Of a DNA stretch of 64,000 bases, positions 49,296-59,136 are shown piece by piece. A program made the position numbers and the translations under genes. Source of the DNA: Flavihumibacter solisilvae (GTDB taxonomy: Bacteria > Bacteroidota > Bacteroidia > Chitinophagales > Chitinophagaceae); NCBI RefSeq assembly GCF_000814475.1, contig NZ_JSVC01000019.1:124001-188000 (forward strand), given 5' to 3'. The notes under the pieces are model-generated. The model made no database searches and was not told the origin of the DNA. It saw only the letters and a list, made by a program, of their open reading frames with translations. Position 1 is the first letter of the stretch, and every line of letters begins with the position of its first letter.

Positions 49296-51998
49296 ATGCC
49301 TACCATAATCATCGATAACATTCCTTACCAGGTAAAAGCGGGCAGCAACCTGCTTGAAGCCTGCCTGGGTGTGGGCATTGACCTACCCTATTTCTGCTGG
49401 CATCCTGCTTTGGGAAGTGTTGGTGCGTGCAGGCAATGTGCCGTCAAGGTATTCAAGGATGAACAGGATAATTCCGGCCGGCTGGTCATGAGCTGCATGG
49501 AAGCTATAAAGGACGGCATCCGGATTTCTGTGCAGGATAAAGGCGCAAAAGCATTCCGCGAACAGGTCATCGAATGGCTGATGACCAATCACCCGCACGA
49601 CTGCCCGGTTTGTGACGAAGGTGGCAGCTGCCACCTGCAGGACATGACGGTAATGACGGGTCACGATTATCGCCGGTTCAAATACAAAAAACGTACGTAC
49701 GTTAACCAATACCTGGGACCGCTTGTACATCATGAGATGAACCGTTGTATCCAATGTTACCGTTGCGTACGCTACTACCGCGACTATGCAGGTGGTCACG
49801 ACCTCAATGTCTTTGGTGCGCATAACCACGTTTATTTCGGCAGGGAAAAAGATGGAATCCTGGAGAGCCCGTTCAGCGGAAACCTCGCTGAAGTTTGTCC
49901 CACCGGCGTATTCACCGACAAAACACTTAAACAACATTATACCCGCAAATGGGACCTTACAAGTGCGCCCTCTGTTTGCCAGCAATGCAGCGTTGGCTGT
50001 AATATCCTGGCAGGCGAGCGGTATGGCCAGCTGCGGAATGTTTTGAATCGTTATCACAGCGAAGTAAATGGGTATTTCATCTGCGACCGGGGACGGTTTG
50101 GCTATGAGCACGTGAACAATGTAAACCGCATCCGCCAACCGATAATCCGGAATCTTACTGTGGAAGCTGTTGATGAAACTACGCTGCTGACACACCTGCA
50201 GCAGGTCATCAATAACCGTAACCTCATCGGGATCGGGTCACCGCGGGCATCGGTTGAAAGCAATTATTCGCTGATGCACCTTGTGGGAAAAGAAAATTAT
50301 TATTCCGGCATTTCAGAAGATGCCACATTTATCGAAAGAAAGATCGTTGACATCCTGGAGAACGGCGGCATTCATACTCCCTCCTTAAAAGAAATCGAAA
50401 ATGCCGATGCCGTAATTGTGCTGGGTGAAGACATCTGGAATACAGCACCTGTAATGGCCCTGTCGGTAAGGCAAAGTGTAATGAAAACGGCGGCACGTGA
50501 AGCCATGACACAAATTTCGACTCCGGCGTGGAATGATGCCGCAGTCCGCGAGCGGGTGCAGGAAGACCGAGGCTACTTCGCCAACCTGGCTATCACTGAA
50601 TCACCGGTCGATGAGTGGAGCACACATACCTACCATAGTGTTCCGGACAATATAGCCAGGCTGGCCTTTGCCATTGCTTCCAAATTGCGCCCGGAACTTC
50701 CGTTGCCTGAAGGCATGCCTGAAGCTGACCTGCAACTAGCAGAAAGAGTAGCAGGCGCGCTGGAAAATGCAAAGCATGTTGTGGTGATAAGCGGATCCGG
50801 CCCGGGGAGTGAAACACTGGTCAGGGCAGCATACAATATCGCGAGAGCGGTACAGGAAAAAGGCAAAACAGCGGGACTTGCATTCGTACTTCCCGAAAGT
50901 AACAGTATGGGAGCTGCAATGATGAAAGCGCCATCATTCGATAAGGCCTTACAGCGCATCCGTAAAGAAAACAATACCACTGTTATTATCCTGGAAAATG
51001 ATTTGTACCGGTATAATTCCACGACAGACGTTGACCAGTTCCTCGACACCTGCAAAAGTATAATTGCAATAGATTCGCTGAACACCTTAACTACCGGTAA
51101 AGCACATGTGCTCGTTCCTGCTGCAACATTTGCAGAATCCGATGGCACTTCCATCAATTACGAAGGCCGGGCTCAGCATTATTACCAGGTATTCATGCCT
51201 GCGAATCCCTGCATCAAAGAAAGCTGGAAATGGCTGTGGAAGATGAAAAGCTTAATGGCAGGATCCGCAAACGGACAGGAACATCACCCCGATGAAATAC
51301 TTAAGCAGATAGAGTCAAGTTATCCGCAATTCACCGGCATTTCAGCTTCGGCTGCACCAGCGGATTTCCGGATCTACGGCCAGCTGCTTCCGCGCGAACC
51401 GCACCGTTATAGCGGACGTACTGCGATGCTTGCCAATATCGGGGTAAGTGAACCCAAACCCCTGGATGATGGCGACAGCCCGTTTACATTCACGATGGAA
51501 GGTTACCAGGGCCTGCCTCCTGCCCCGCTCATTCCATTTTACTGGCGGCCTGGCTGGAACTCTGTACAGGCCCTCAACAAATACCAGCAGGAGATCGGTG
51601 GGCCGCTGCGTGGCGGAGATCCGGGAATCAGGTTATTTGATCGCAATGACAAGGTTGCATCCTGGTGGTTCAATGACACGCCAGAGGCTTTTGCCGGCAG
51701 AACGGGCAAATGGCTGCTGCTGCCGCAATACCATGTATTCGGCTCAGCGGAAATGAGCAGGTGGTCGGCGGCGCTTGACTTTCTTACACCGCAACCATGC
51801 ATCAGCATTTCGCAACAAGACGCTGCACAATTGGGCGTCTCAGAAGGACATATGCTTACCATTGAAACCGACAAAGAAAGATTTAGTCTGCCGGTTGCCG
51901 TCAGGAGTGACCTGGTACAGGGTGTTGTTTTGGCGCCGGCGGGCTTTCAATCAATTCCTTCATTGGCATGGGGTACATGGATAAAAATTATGGCATGA
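49296..51998 (+). CDS. nuoG: NADH-quinone oxidoreductase subunit G
   Basis: Largest soluble subunit, 900 residues from the ATG at 49296 (an in-frame TTG at 49281 overlaps nuoF by 4 bp and would add five residues). Clusters: [2Fe-2S] near [21 protein letters not shown], the His-ligated cluster [15 protein letters not shown]4/N5 around [16 protein letters not shown], and an extra [4Fe-4S] motif [10 protein letters not shown] molybdopterin-like domain without the cofactor fills the rest. Confidence 0.94.
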   Translation: MPTIIIDNIPYQVKAGSNLLEACLGVGIDLPYFCWHPALGSVGACRQCAVKVFKDEQDNSGRLVMSCMEAIKDGIRISVQDKGAKAFREQVIEWLMTNHPHDCPVCDEGGSCHLQDMTVMTGHDYRRFKYKKRTYVNQYLGPLVHHEMNRCIQCYRCVRYYRDYAGGHDLNVFGAHNHVYFGREKDGILESPFSGNLAEVCPTGVFTDKTLKQHYTRKWDLTSAPSVCQQCSVGCNILAGERYGQLRNVLNRYHSEVNGYFICDRGRFGYEHVNNVNRIRQPIIRNLTVEAVDETTLLTHLQQVINNRNLIGIGSPRASVESNYSLMHLVGKENYYSGISEDATFIERKIVDILENGGIHTPSLKEIENADAVIVLGEDIWNTAPVMALSVRQSVMKTAAREAMTQISTPAWNDAAVRERVQEDRGYFANLAITESPVDEWSTHTYHSVPDNIARLAFAIASKLRPELPLPEGMPEADLQLAERVAGALENAKHVVVISGSGPGSETLVRAAYNIARAVQEKGKTAGLAFVLPESNSMGAAMMKAPSFDKALQRIRKENNTTVIILENDLYRYNSTTDVDQFLDTCKSIIAIDSLNTLTTGKAHVLVPAATFAESDGTSINYEGRAQHYYQVFMPANPCIKESWKWLWKMKSLMAGSANGQEHHPDEILKQIESSYPQFTGISASAAPADFRIYGQLLPREPHRYSGRTAMLANIGVSEPKPLDDGDSPFTFTMEGYQGLPPAPLIPFYWRPGWNSVQALNKYQQEIGGPLRGGDPGIRLFDRNDKVASWWFNDTPEAFAGRTGKWLLLPQYHVFGSAEMSRWSAALDFLTPQPCISISQQDAAQLGVSEGHMLTIETDKERFSLPVAVRSDLVQGVVLAPAGFQSIPSLAWGTWIKIMA

Positions 51999-52954
51999 CC
52001 GTAATGCAACATATATGGATCGTTCTTGGCGTGCTCTTCGTGCTGCTGAATATTGCAGCAGGACTCATCTGGGTGGAAAGAAGATTGCTCGCACTCTGGC
52101 AGGACAGGCTTGGACCGAACCGGGCAGGCCCGCTGGGAATTTTTATTGTGCTTGCAGACACGCTGAAACTGTTTTTCAAAGAGGACTGGATTCCGCCGTT
52201 TGCCGATAAATGGGTATTCATCACTGCCCCCGCTATCGTTGCCGGAAGCGTGCTGTTAAGTTTCGTCATCATCCCTTTTGCCCCGGGAATCGTGGTTGCC
52301 GACCTGAATGTTGGCCTGCTGTTCTTTCTTGCCATGTCATCGCTCGGCGTATACAGCATTGTGTTGGGCGGATGGGCTTCCAACAATAAATATGCATTGC
52401 TCGGCGCCATGCGCGGCGCCTCGCAGATGATCGCATACGAAGTATTCATGGGGCTGTCGCTGATGGGCGTAGTAATGATCACCGGGTCATTCAATATGGG
52501 TGACATTGTAGACGCCCAAAAGAATGTCTGGTTCTGTTTTACGCAGCCACTCGGATTTATCATCTTCTTCATTGCCGGCGTTGCCGAAACGCATCGCCTG
52601 CCCTTCGACATCCCGGAAGCAGAAAGTGAACTGATCGCAGGCTTCCATGCGGAATATTCGGGAATGAAATTCGGGATGTTCTTTATTGGCGAATACCTCG
52701 GCATTACATTGATCTCTGCCATGACCGTGACCCTCTTTTTCGGCGGATGGCACGGGCCTGCATTTCTTCCACCGCTTGCCTGGTTCGCATTGAAGACGAT
52801 CCTGTTCCTTGGACTGTTTATCCTGTTACGTGCATCATTACCGCGACCGAGATATGACCAGCTGATTGAATATGGGTGGAAAGTACTGTTGCCTGTTGTG
52901 CTGGCCAACCTTATGATAACCGGAGCCATTGCCCTGTGGCTGAAATCAACATAA
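51995..52954 (+). CDS. nuoH: NADH-quinone oxidoreductase subunit H
   Basis: Membrane subunit lining the quinone channel. 319 residues and eight helices, with family motifs [35 protein letters not shown] and [18 protein letters not shown]. The start was set at the ATG overlapping the nuoG stop in ATGA; an upstream in-frame ATG at 51968 would lie inside nuoG. Confidence 0.95.
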   Translation: MTVMQHIWIVLGVLFVLLNIAAGLIWVERRLLALWQDRLGPNRAGPLGIFIVLADTLKLFFKEDWIPPFADKWVFITAPAIVAGSVLLSFVIIPFAPGIVVADLNVGLLFFLAMSSLGVYSIVLGGWASNNKYALLGAMRGASQMIAYEVFMGLSLMGVVMITGSFNMGDIVDAQKNVWFCFTQPLGFIIFFIAGVAETHRLPFDIPEAESELIAGFHAEYSGMKFGMFFIGEYLGITLISAMTVTLFFGGWHGPAFLPPLAWFALKTILFLGLFILLRASLPRPRYDQLIEYGWKVLLPVVLANLMITGAIALWLKST

Positions 52955-52964
52955 AACAACTACC

Positions 52965-53480
52965 ATGTTAAGTAACCTGAGAACGATGTGGCTGGTTTTT
53001 GTGCACCTATTCAAGAAGAAGGCCACTGTTCAATACCCGGAAGAAAAGAACACGCTGCGTCCACGCTGGCGGGGAAGAATTGTGCTGACGAAAGACCCCG
53101 ATGGCGGAGAGAGATGTGTCGGTTGCTACCTGTGTGCAGCAGCCTGCCCGGTTGATTGCATCGCACTGCAGGCAACGGAAGACAAAGACGGCCGTCGTTA
53201 CCCCGAATTCTTCCGCATCAACTTTTCGCGCTGCATTTTTTGCGGCTATTGTGAAGAAGCCTGTCCGACTTATGCCATTCAACTCATTCCCGATTTTGAA
53301 ATGGCGGAATACAACAGGCAGAACCTGGTATTTGAAAAAGAAGACCTGCTGATCGACAGCCAGGGAAAATACCCCGGCTACAATTTTTACAAAGTCGCCG
53401 GAATGGATGCAGGCGTGAAAAAGAAAGGGGAAGGCGAAAATGAAGAACCACCTGTTGACATCTACAGCCTTTTACCCTGA
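52965..53480 (+). CDS. nuoI: NADH-quinone oxidoreductase subunit I
   Basis: Ferredoxin-like subunit with two [4Fe-4S] clusters (N6a, N6b), shown by [16 protein letters not shown] and [16 protein letters not shown]. 171 residues, soluble except a short amphipathic N-terminus. Its stop and the next start share TGATG. Confidence 0.96.
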   Translation: MLSNLRTMWLVFVHLFKKKATVQYPEEKNTLRPRWRGRIVLTKDPDGGERCVGCYLCAAACPVDCIALQATEDKDGRRYPEFFRINFSRCIFCGYCEEACPTYAIQLIPDFEMAEYNRQNLVFEKEDLLIDSQGKYPGYNFYKVAGMDAGVKKKGEGENEEPPVDIYSLLP

Positions 53481-54052
53481 TGGAAGTATTATTCTGCATA
53501 TCATCGCTGGTCGCCATCCTGTCAACCGTTATGGTGATCACGCGCCTCAACCCGGTGCATGCCCTGTTATACCTGGTAGTATCATTCATGTCGGTCGCCA
53601 TGATCTTTCTTTCACTTGGCGCACCATTCATGGCGGTACTGGAAGTGATCGTTTATGCGGGTGCTATAATAGTGCTTTTCATCTTCGTAACGATGATGCT
53701 TAACCTGGGAAAAGAAACGGCCGAACAGGAAAGAAACTGGCTGAAGCCAAGGGTCTGGGTTGGTCCTTCCCTACTCGCCGCCGTGTTGCTTGCCGAAATG
53801 ATCATACTGCTTACAAAAGGGCAACCCGGTTCAATGCAGGTGACAGTGGTGGATCCAAAAAAAGTGGCCTTGTCATTATACGGCGAATACATCATTGCGC
53901 TGGAACTTGTCGGTTTCCTGATGATCGCGGGAATAGTCGGCGCGGCACATATCGGCAAGCATCGCAAGAAAACATTTCACCGGTTCCTGGAAGATGAGGC
54001 TGAAACCGAACAACAATTAAAAGCGGATTACCATGATGTCCATACAGGTTAG
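53480..54052 (+). CDS. nuoJ: NADH-quinone oxidoreductase subunit J
   Basis: Membrane subunit of the proton path. 190 residues, five helices, with the motifs RLNPVHALLYLVVSFMSVAMIFLSLGAPFMAVLEVIVYAGAIIVLFIFVTMMLNLG and a basic C-terminal tail. It overlaps nuoI by one base and nuoK by 20 bp. Confidence 0.95.
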   Translation: MEVLFCISSLVAILSTVMVITRLNPVHALLYLVVSFMSVAMIFLSLGAPFMAVLEVIVYAGAIIVLFIFVTMMLNLGKETAEQERNWLKPRVWVGPSLLAAVLLAEMIILLTKGQPGSMQVTVVDPKKVALSLYGEYIIALELVGFLMIAGIVGAAHIGKHRKKTFHRFLEDEAETEQQLKADYHDVHTG

Positions 54053-54344
54053 TGCCGTACTGATCGTTGCCGCCATCCTTTTCGTGCTGGGATTCATTGG
54101 CGTGCTGACCAGGAAGAATATCCTGTTCATGCTGATTTCCGTAGAAATCATGCTGAACGCGGCAGGGCTCGCATTTGTTGCGGCTTCCGCGAAATGGCAG
54201 CAGGCAGACGGCCAGGTCATGTTCCTGTTCATCCTGGCCATGGCTGCGGCAGAAGTATCTGTCGGACTTGCGCTAGTGTTACAGATCTATCACCAGTACA
54301 AAACACTTGACATTGAAAAACTGAATGCATTAAAGGATGAATAA
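54033..54344 (+). CDS. nuoK: NADH-quinone oxidoreductase subunit K
   Basis: Small MrpC-like membrane subunit. 103 residues, three helices, with LFVLGFIGVLTRKNILFMLISVEIMLNAAGLAFV and the AEVSVGLALVL motif carrying the key membrane glutamates. Two consecutive ATG codons (54033, 54036) both lie inside the nuoJ end; either may be used. Confidence 0.95.
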   Translation: MMSIQVSAVLIVAAILFVLGFIGVLTRKNILFMLISVEIMLNAAGLAFVAASAKWQQADGQVMFLFILAMAAAEVSVGLALVLQIYHQYKTLDIEKLNALKDE

Positions 54345-56226
54345 CCTTTTAGCCTATATACCTGCCTTTCCCCTGCTGGGCTTTCTCGTCTTATCGATCG
54401 CGGGGAGAAAGATGTCGAAGAACCTGGTCGCTTTAACAGGCGCGGGAACCATTTGCATCTCCGCCATCATCAGCCTGGTAATTGCTGCCGGTTTTATTAG
54501 CTCGCCGCCAACAGAAGGTTTTATCAGCACGTCAGTCTGGCATTGGTTCACCTTGAGTGATTTCATTGTAAATATCGGCCTGCGCGCAGATGCGCTTTCG
54601 GTTGTTTTTATTTTCATCATCACTTTTGTGGGCGCCCTCATTCATATCTATTCAGCTGAGTTCATGCGCCACGATGAGGACTATGCGCGCTTCTTTGCCA
54701 GCATGAATTTATTTGTATGCTCCATGCTGTTACTGGTACTGGCAGACAACCTGGTGCTGTTATACCTGGGCTGGGAAGGTGTCGGACTCTGCAGCTACCT
54801 GCTCATCGGGTTCTGGTTCAAGGAACCCACGAATAATCACGCAGCAAATAAGGCCTTCCTGATCACGCGTATTGGCGATACTGCCATGCTCATCGGGCTG
54901 TTTTTGATCTTCCATAACCTGCGGACATTGAACATCCAGGAGATCCTGTTACTAGCACCCCAAAATTTCAGTACGGGCAGCAGCGAGATCACGCTGATAG
55001 CTTTGTTATTGCTGGCAGGCGGCATGGGAAAATCTGCACAGGTCCCCCTGCAAACCTGGCTTCCTGATGCCATGGCTGGTCCGTCGCCCGTGAGTGCGTT
55101 GATACATGCAGCCACGATGGTAACAGCAGGCGTATACCTGGTAGCAAGGATGAATGCAGTATTTGCCTTATCTCCACTGGCAATGTCAATAGTTGCGGTT
55201 GTGGGCGCGGTAACACTGCTGCTTGCAGGGTGCAGCGCAATGGTACAAAGCGATATCAAGAGGATCCTCGCATACTCGACCATCAGCCAGATCGGGTATA
55301 TGTTCCTGGCGCTGGGTGTGGGTGCCTGGACTGCAGCCATATTTCATTTCTTCACACATGCATTCTTTAAGGCCCTACTCTTTCTTGCTGCAGGTGTGAT
55401 CATTGAGAGCCTGCATCATGAACATAATATTTTCCGGATGGGTGGATTGAAGAAATCGATGCCGGTAGTATTCGTCACCTTCCTTGCAGGAGCGGCCGCC
55501 CTGGCAGCATTGCCATTGGTCACGGCGGGATTCTTCAGCAAGGATCCCATTCTTTGGTATGCGTTCAGTTCTGAAAAAGGGAACGCCTGGCTGTGGATGA
55601 CAGCCCTGCTGGGAGCCTTCCTTACTGCGTTCTATACAACGAGATTGATGATCGTTGTTTTCTGGGGAGAAGCAAAAACGGCGATAGGGCATCATCCGGG
55701 CAAGGCAATGATAATTCCGTTGATCATTCTGGCCATATTATCAGTGACTGCGGGGTTTGTTGAATGGCCACATAACATGATCCACCTTACCTTATTCTCC
55801 GATCTGCTTCATCAGCAACTGCCGGAAGTTGCACTAAAACCGGACCTCCCGGCGGAATCGTTATTCCAGCTGATTGCGGCGCTGACAACCTTTGCCGGGA
55901 TTGCCCTGGGGTATATGCTTTACTACCGGAAAACATACCTGGCGACATCCTGGCTGCAATCACCTTCTGTCGCGGGCGTGCACAACCTGTTTAAGAGTGG
56001 CTGGGGGTTTGATCATTTCTACCGTGCTGTTTTTGTGCAGCCATTCCTCTTTATTACCCGGATCAACCGCACAGATTTCTTTGACAGGATCTATGACGGC
56101 ATAGCATCACTGAACATTCAATTGAACAGGTTTTTGTCCCTTTCACAGAATGGCTCACTGCGATGGTATGTCGTGGGTGTGCTGGCCGGCGCACTATTTA
56201 TAATCACCTTACAGCTTTTATTATGA
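54337..56226 (+). CDS. nuoL: NADH-quinone oxidoreductase subunit L
   Basis: Largest antiporter-like proton-pumping subunit. 629 residues, about fifteen helices and the long lateral helix at the C-terminus. Motifs include DALSVVFIFIITFVGALIHIYS, LVLLYLGWEGVGLCSYLLIGFWF with its ion-path Glu, and the KSAQVPLQTWLPDAMAGPSPVSALIHAATMV Lys/His path. Overlaps nuoK by 8 bp. Confidence 0.96.
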   Translation: MNNLLAYIPAFPLLGFLVLSIAGRKMSKNLVALTGAGTICISAIISLVIAAGFISSPPTEGFISTSVWHWFTLSDFIVNIGLRADALSVVFIFIITFVGALIHIYSAEFMRHDEDYARFFASMNLFVCSMLLLVLADNLVLLYLGWEGVGLCSYLLIGFWFKEPTNNHAANKAFLITRIGDTAMLIGLFLIFHNLRTLNIQEILLLAPQNFSTGSSEITLIALLLLAGGMGKSAQVPLQTWLPDAMAGPSPVSALIHAATMVTAGVYLVARMNAVFALSPLAMSIVAVVGAVTLLLAGCSAMVQSDIKRILAYSTISQIGYMFLALGVGAWTAAIFHFFTHAFFKALLFLAAGVIIESLHHEHNIFRMGGLKKSMPVVFVTFLAGAAALAALPLVTAGFFSKDPILWYAFSSEKGNAWLWMTALLGAFLTAFYTTRLMIVVFWGEAKTAIGHHPGKAMIIPLIILAILSVTAGFVEWPHNMIHLTLFSDLLHQQLPEVALKPDLPAESLFQLIAALTTFAGIALGYMLYYRKTYLATSWLQSPSVAGVHNLFKSGWGFDHFYRAVFVQPFLFITRINRTDFFDRIYDGIASLNIQLNRFLSLSQNGSLRWYVVGVLAGALFIITLQLLL

Positions 56227-57695
56227 TTCTGATATGGCTGATCATATTACAACTGGGTGCCGGCATCCTCAGCTGGCTGCTGTCGAAGCGCGATAATCGG
56301 CTGGCGGCGGGAATAGCACTTACCGCGGTAATCGCTTGCCTGTTGCTGACAATTCAGCTATTTGCCCGATTCAGGCCTTCATTTGCTGGGGGTGGACAAT
56401 GGCTAATGGAATACCGGGCAGACTGGATCCCGGCTTTCGGTATCAGCTTCCATCTCGCACTTGACGGACTTAGCCTGGCGATGTTACTCCTGACTTTTTT
56501 CCTCGGGGCACTCGCAGTGTTATGTTCGTGGAAGGAGATCAGGCAACGTGCCGGCTTTTTTTATTTCAATCTTTTGTGGACGCTTGCAGGTATCACCGGT
56601 GTGTTCCTGGCAATTGACCTCTTCCTGTTTTACTTTTTCTGGGAAGTGATGCTCATCCCAATGTTCTTCCTGATCTATATCTGGGGTGATACCCGGCGAC
56701 GTTATGCAGCCATCAAATTCTTCCTCTTCACCCAGGCAGGCGGCTTACTCATGTTGCTTTCGATCCTGGCAATGGTCATTATTCATGCAGGCCAGGCCGG
56801 TCGTTATTCATTTGACTATGCCGATCTCCTCAATACGACATTATCGCCCGGAACAGCGAAACTGATCATGGGTGGCTACCTGCTGGCATTTGCGATCAAG
56901 CTGCCGGTAGTGCCATTCCATAACTGGCTGCCGGATGCGCATGGTGAAGCGCCGACAGCAGGCAGCCTTATCCTTGCCGGACTACTGCTGAAAACCGGTG
57001 CCTATGGCATCATCCGTTTCGTGATAACCATGTTTCCCGAAGCTGCTGCTTCTGTATCGTGGTGGGCCATGCTCGCCGGGGTAATCGGCATCATATACGG
57101 AGCTTTTCTTGCCTATGGACAAACAGACCTGAAACGACTCATTGCCTATACTTCGGTCAGCCATATGGGTTTTGTTATGCTGGGAGCTTTTTCGTTCAGT
57201 GAAATGGCCATGCAGGGCGTGGTTATGCAGTTGCTGACCCACGGCATCAGTACAGGAGCTTTGTTTGCGATTGCCGGAATGCTCAAGGAAAGGCTGCACA
57301 CCAGGGAGCTTGGCAGGATGGGTGGCATGTGGACCACCATGCCGCGAATGGGTGGTATTGCCATGTTGTTCACAATGGCTTCACTCGGACTACCCATGCT
57401 CGGGAATTTCATTGCGGAATTCTTTATCCTGATGGGCGCATTCCAGGCAAGCGTACCGCTGACTGTTATCGCCTCAACAGGACTTGTATTTGCCGCACTC
57501 TATTCACTCAGGATGGTGCAGAAAGTATTTCTTGGTCCACCATCAGTAGAGAATATAACCTTCGATCTTGATGCAAGAGAGCTCGTCGTACTCGGCGCCC
57601 TGAGTGTCAGTATCGTGTTGCTGGGCCTCTTTCCCCAACCGGTGTTCGACATGATAACAAATGTAATCAGGAACCTAAACCATACTTATGAATGA
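56223..57695 (+). CDS. nuoM: NADH-quinone oxidoreductase subunit M
   Basis: Second antiporter-like pumping subunit. 490 residues from the ATG that overlaps the nuoL stop in ATGA. Motifs are FLFYFFWEVMLIPMFFLIYIWG (channel Glu), KLPVVPFHNWLPDAHGEAPTAGSLILAGLLLKTGAYG and KRLIAYTSVSHMGFV. The rest is regular membrane helices. Confidence 0.95.
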   Translation: MILIWLIILQLGAGILSWLLSKRDNRLAAGIALTAVIACLLLTIQLFARFRPSFAGGGQWLMEYRADWIPAFGISFHLALDGLSLAMLLLTFFLGALAVLCSWKEIRQRAGFFYFNLLWTLAGITGVFLAIDLFLFYFFWEVMLIPMFFLIYIWGDTRRRYAAIKFFLFTQAGGLLMLLSILAMVIIHAGQAGRYSFDYADLLNTTLSPGTAKLIMGGYLLAFAIKLPVVPFHNWLPDAHGEAPTAGSLILAGLLLKTGAYGIIRFVITMFPEAAASVSWWAMLAGVIGIIYGAFLAYGQTDLKRLIAYTSVSHMGFVMLGAFSFSEMAMQGVVMQLLTHGISTGALFAIAGMLKERLHTRELGRMGGMWTTMPRMGGIAMLFTMASLGLPMLGNFIAEFFILMGAFQASVPLTVIASTGLVFAALYSLRMVQKVFLGPPSVENITFDLDARELVVLGALSVSIVLLGLFPQPVFDMITNVIRNLNHTYE

Positions 57696-59127
57696 GCTGG
57701 AACTACAGGCGCTGCTACCCTTCATGGTGCTGGCAGCATCTTCGCTGGTGGTGATCCTGCTGATCGCTTTCCGGCTGAGCCATACCGTCATCCAGATTTC
57801 CGGCTTCATGATGATGTGCCTGACCGTGATATGCATGTGGCTGGTTCGCGACACCCTGCCACGTGAAATTCCTCCCCTGCTGGTGATCGATGGATTTGCA
57901 GCATTCACTACAGGCCTAATTGTTTTTGTTGTACTGGCGGTTGGGCTGTTCTCCTATATCTATTTCGAAGAACGCGAAGAGAACCCGAAAGAATATTATA
58001 TCCTGCTGTTCCTTGCCACACTCGGGGCGGCCGTGCTAACGGTCAGCAAACATTTTATTTCGCTGTTCATCGGACTTGAAATCTTAAGCATCAGCCTGTA
58101 TGGACTGATCGGCTACCTACGAAACCGGAATAACGCAGTTGAAGCGGGATTGAAATACCTGATGCTGGCTGCACTTACCTCGGCATTCCTGTTATTTGGA
58201 ATGGCACTTGTTTACCTCGAGACCGGCAGCATGGATTTTGCCGTTATCGGGAGGCATGTACAGTCATCAGGATTTTCGGTGCTGATGATCCTCGGCATTG
58301 GCATTTTGCTGGTCGCAGTGGGCTTTAAACTAGCCTTCGTCCCGTTTCATTTGTGGGCAGCAGATGTGTACCAGGGTGCCCCGCCACCAGTAACCGCTTT
58401 TATTGCAACCGCTTCCAAGATCGGGGTATTTTCGGTGTTGCTGCGTTTCGGCCAGTCGCTCGGACTGCAAAATGAACAATTACTGCAGGGAATCTTTTCT
58501 TTCATTGCTATTGCCTCCATGATCGTGGGCAATTTGCTGGCATTGCGGCAACAGAACATCAAGAGGCTGCTTGCGTATTCTTCAATCGCACATTTCGGCT
58601 ACCTGCTGGTTGCCTTCCTTCCCGGCAATGACAATGGCGAAACTGCAGCGCTGTTTTACCTGCTGTCGTATTCCGTAACGCTGCTCTGTGCTTTCGGCAT
58701 CATCACCATAATGTCGGGTACAAAACAGGATGCAGAATCGGTCTCCTTCTACCAGGGCCTGTTCTGGAAACAACCCATACTTGCCGTGGTTCTTTCTGTT
58801 GCGATGCTTTCACTTGCCGGCATCCCGTTAACAGCTGGCTTCCCGGCGAAATTTATGGTCCTCGCCAGTGGAGTTGAAGACAGCAGGTGGATCCCGGTGC
58901 TTGTGCTGGTTGCCACAAGTGTTATCGGTCTCTACTACTATCTCCGGGTGATCGGGATCCTGTTTGAGAAGCCTGAAGAGGAAACAGCAGCAACAAAAGT
59001 GCTTCATCCTTTCTTTTATTATGCCACTTATACCTCGCTGACCGTGCTGATGCTGGCGATCTGCTGGCTGGGATTATTTCCCGGGAATGTAATTGATGGA
59101 ATCAGGCAGCTGTTACAGCTTGAATAA
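57688..59127 (+). CDS. nuoN: NADH-quinone oxidoreductase subunit N
   Basis: Third antiporter-like pumping subunit and last gene of the operon. 479 residues with LFIGLEILSISLYGLIGY (channel Glu), KLAFVPFHLWAADVYQGAPPPVTAFIATASKI and KRLLAYSSIAHFGYLLV. Overlaps nuoM by 8 bp. It ends 9 bp before the convergent TonB-receptor gene end, and no clear terminator is seen there. Confidence 0.95.
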   Translation: MNELELQALLPFMVLAASSLVVILLIAFRLSHTVIQISGFMMMCLTVICMWLVRDTLPREIPPLLVIDGFAAFTTGLIVFVVLAVGLFSYIYFEEREENPKEYYILLFLATLGAAVLTVSKHFISLFIGLEILSISLYGLIGYLRNRNNAVEAGLKYLMLAALTSAFLLFGMALVYLETGSMDFAVIGRHVQSSGFSVLMILGIGILLVAVGFKLAFVPFHLWAADVYQGAPPPVTAFIATASKIGVFSVLLRFGQSLGLQNEQLLQGIFSFIAIASMIVGNLLALRQQNIKRLLAYSSIAHFGYLLVAFLPGNDNGETAALFYLLSYSVTLLCAFGIITIMSGTKQDAESVSFYQGLFWKQPILAVVLSVAMLSLAGIPLTAGFPAKFMVLASGVEDSRWIPVLVLVATSVIGLYYYLRVIGILFEKPEEETAATKVLHPFFYYATYTSLTVLMLAICWLGLFPGNVIDGIRQLLQLE

Positions 59128-59136
59128 AACAGGTTG

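Noticed and set aside
51988-52959. Long open frame antisense to nuoH (323 codons)
   Set aside because: Shadow of the nuoH codon bias; composition is unlike a real protein and there is no promoter or neighbour support.
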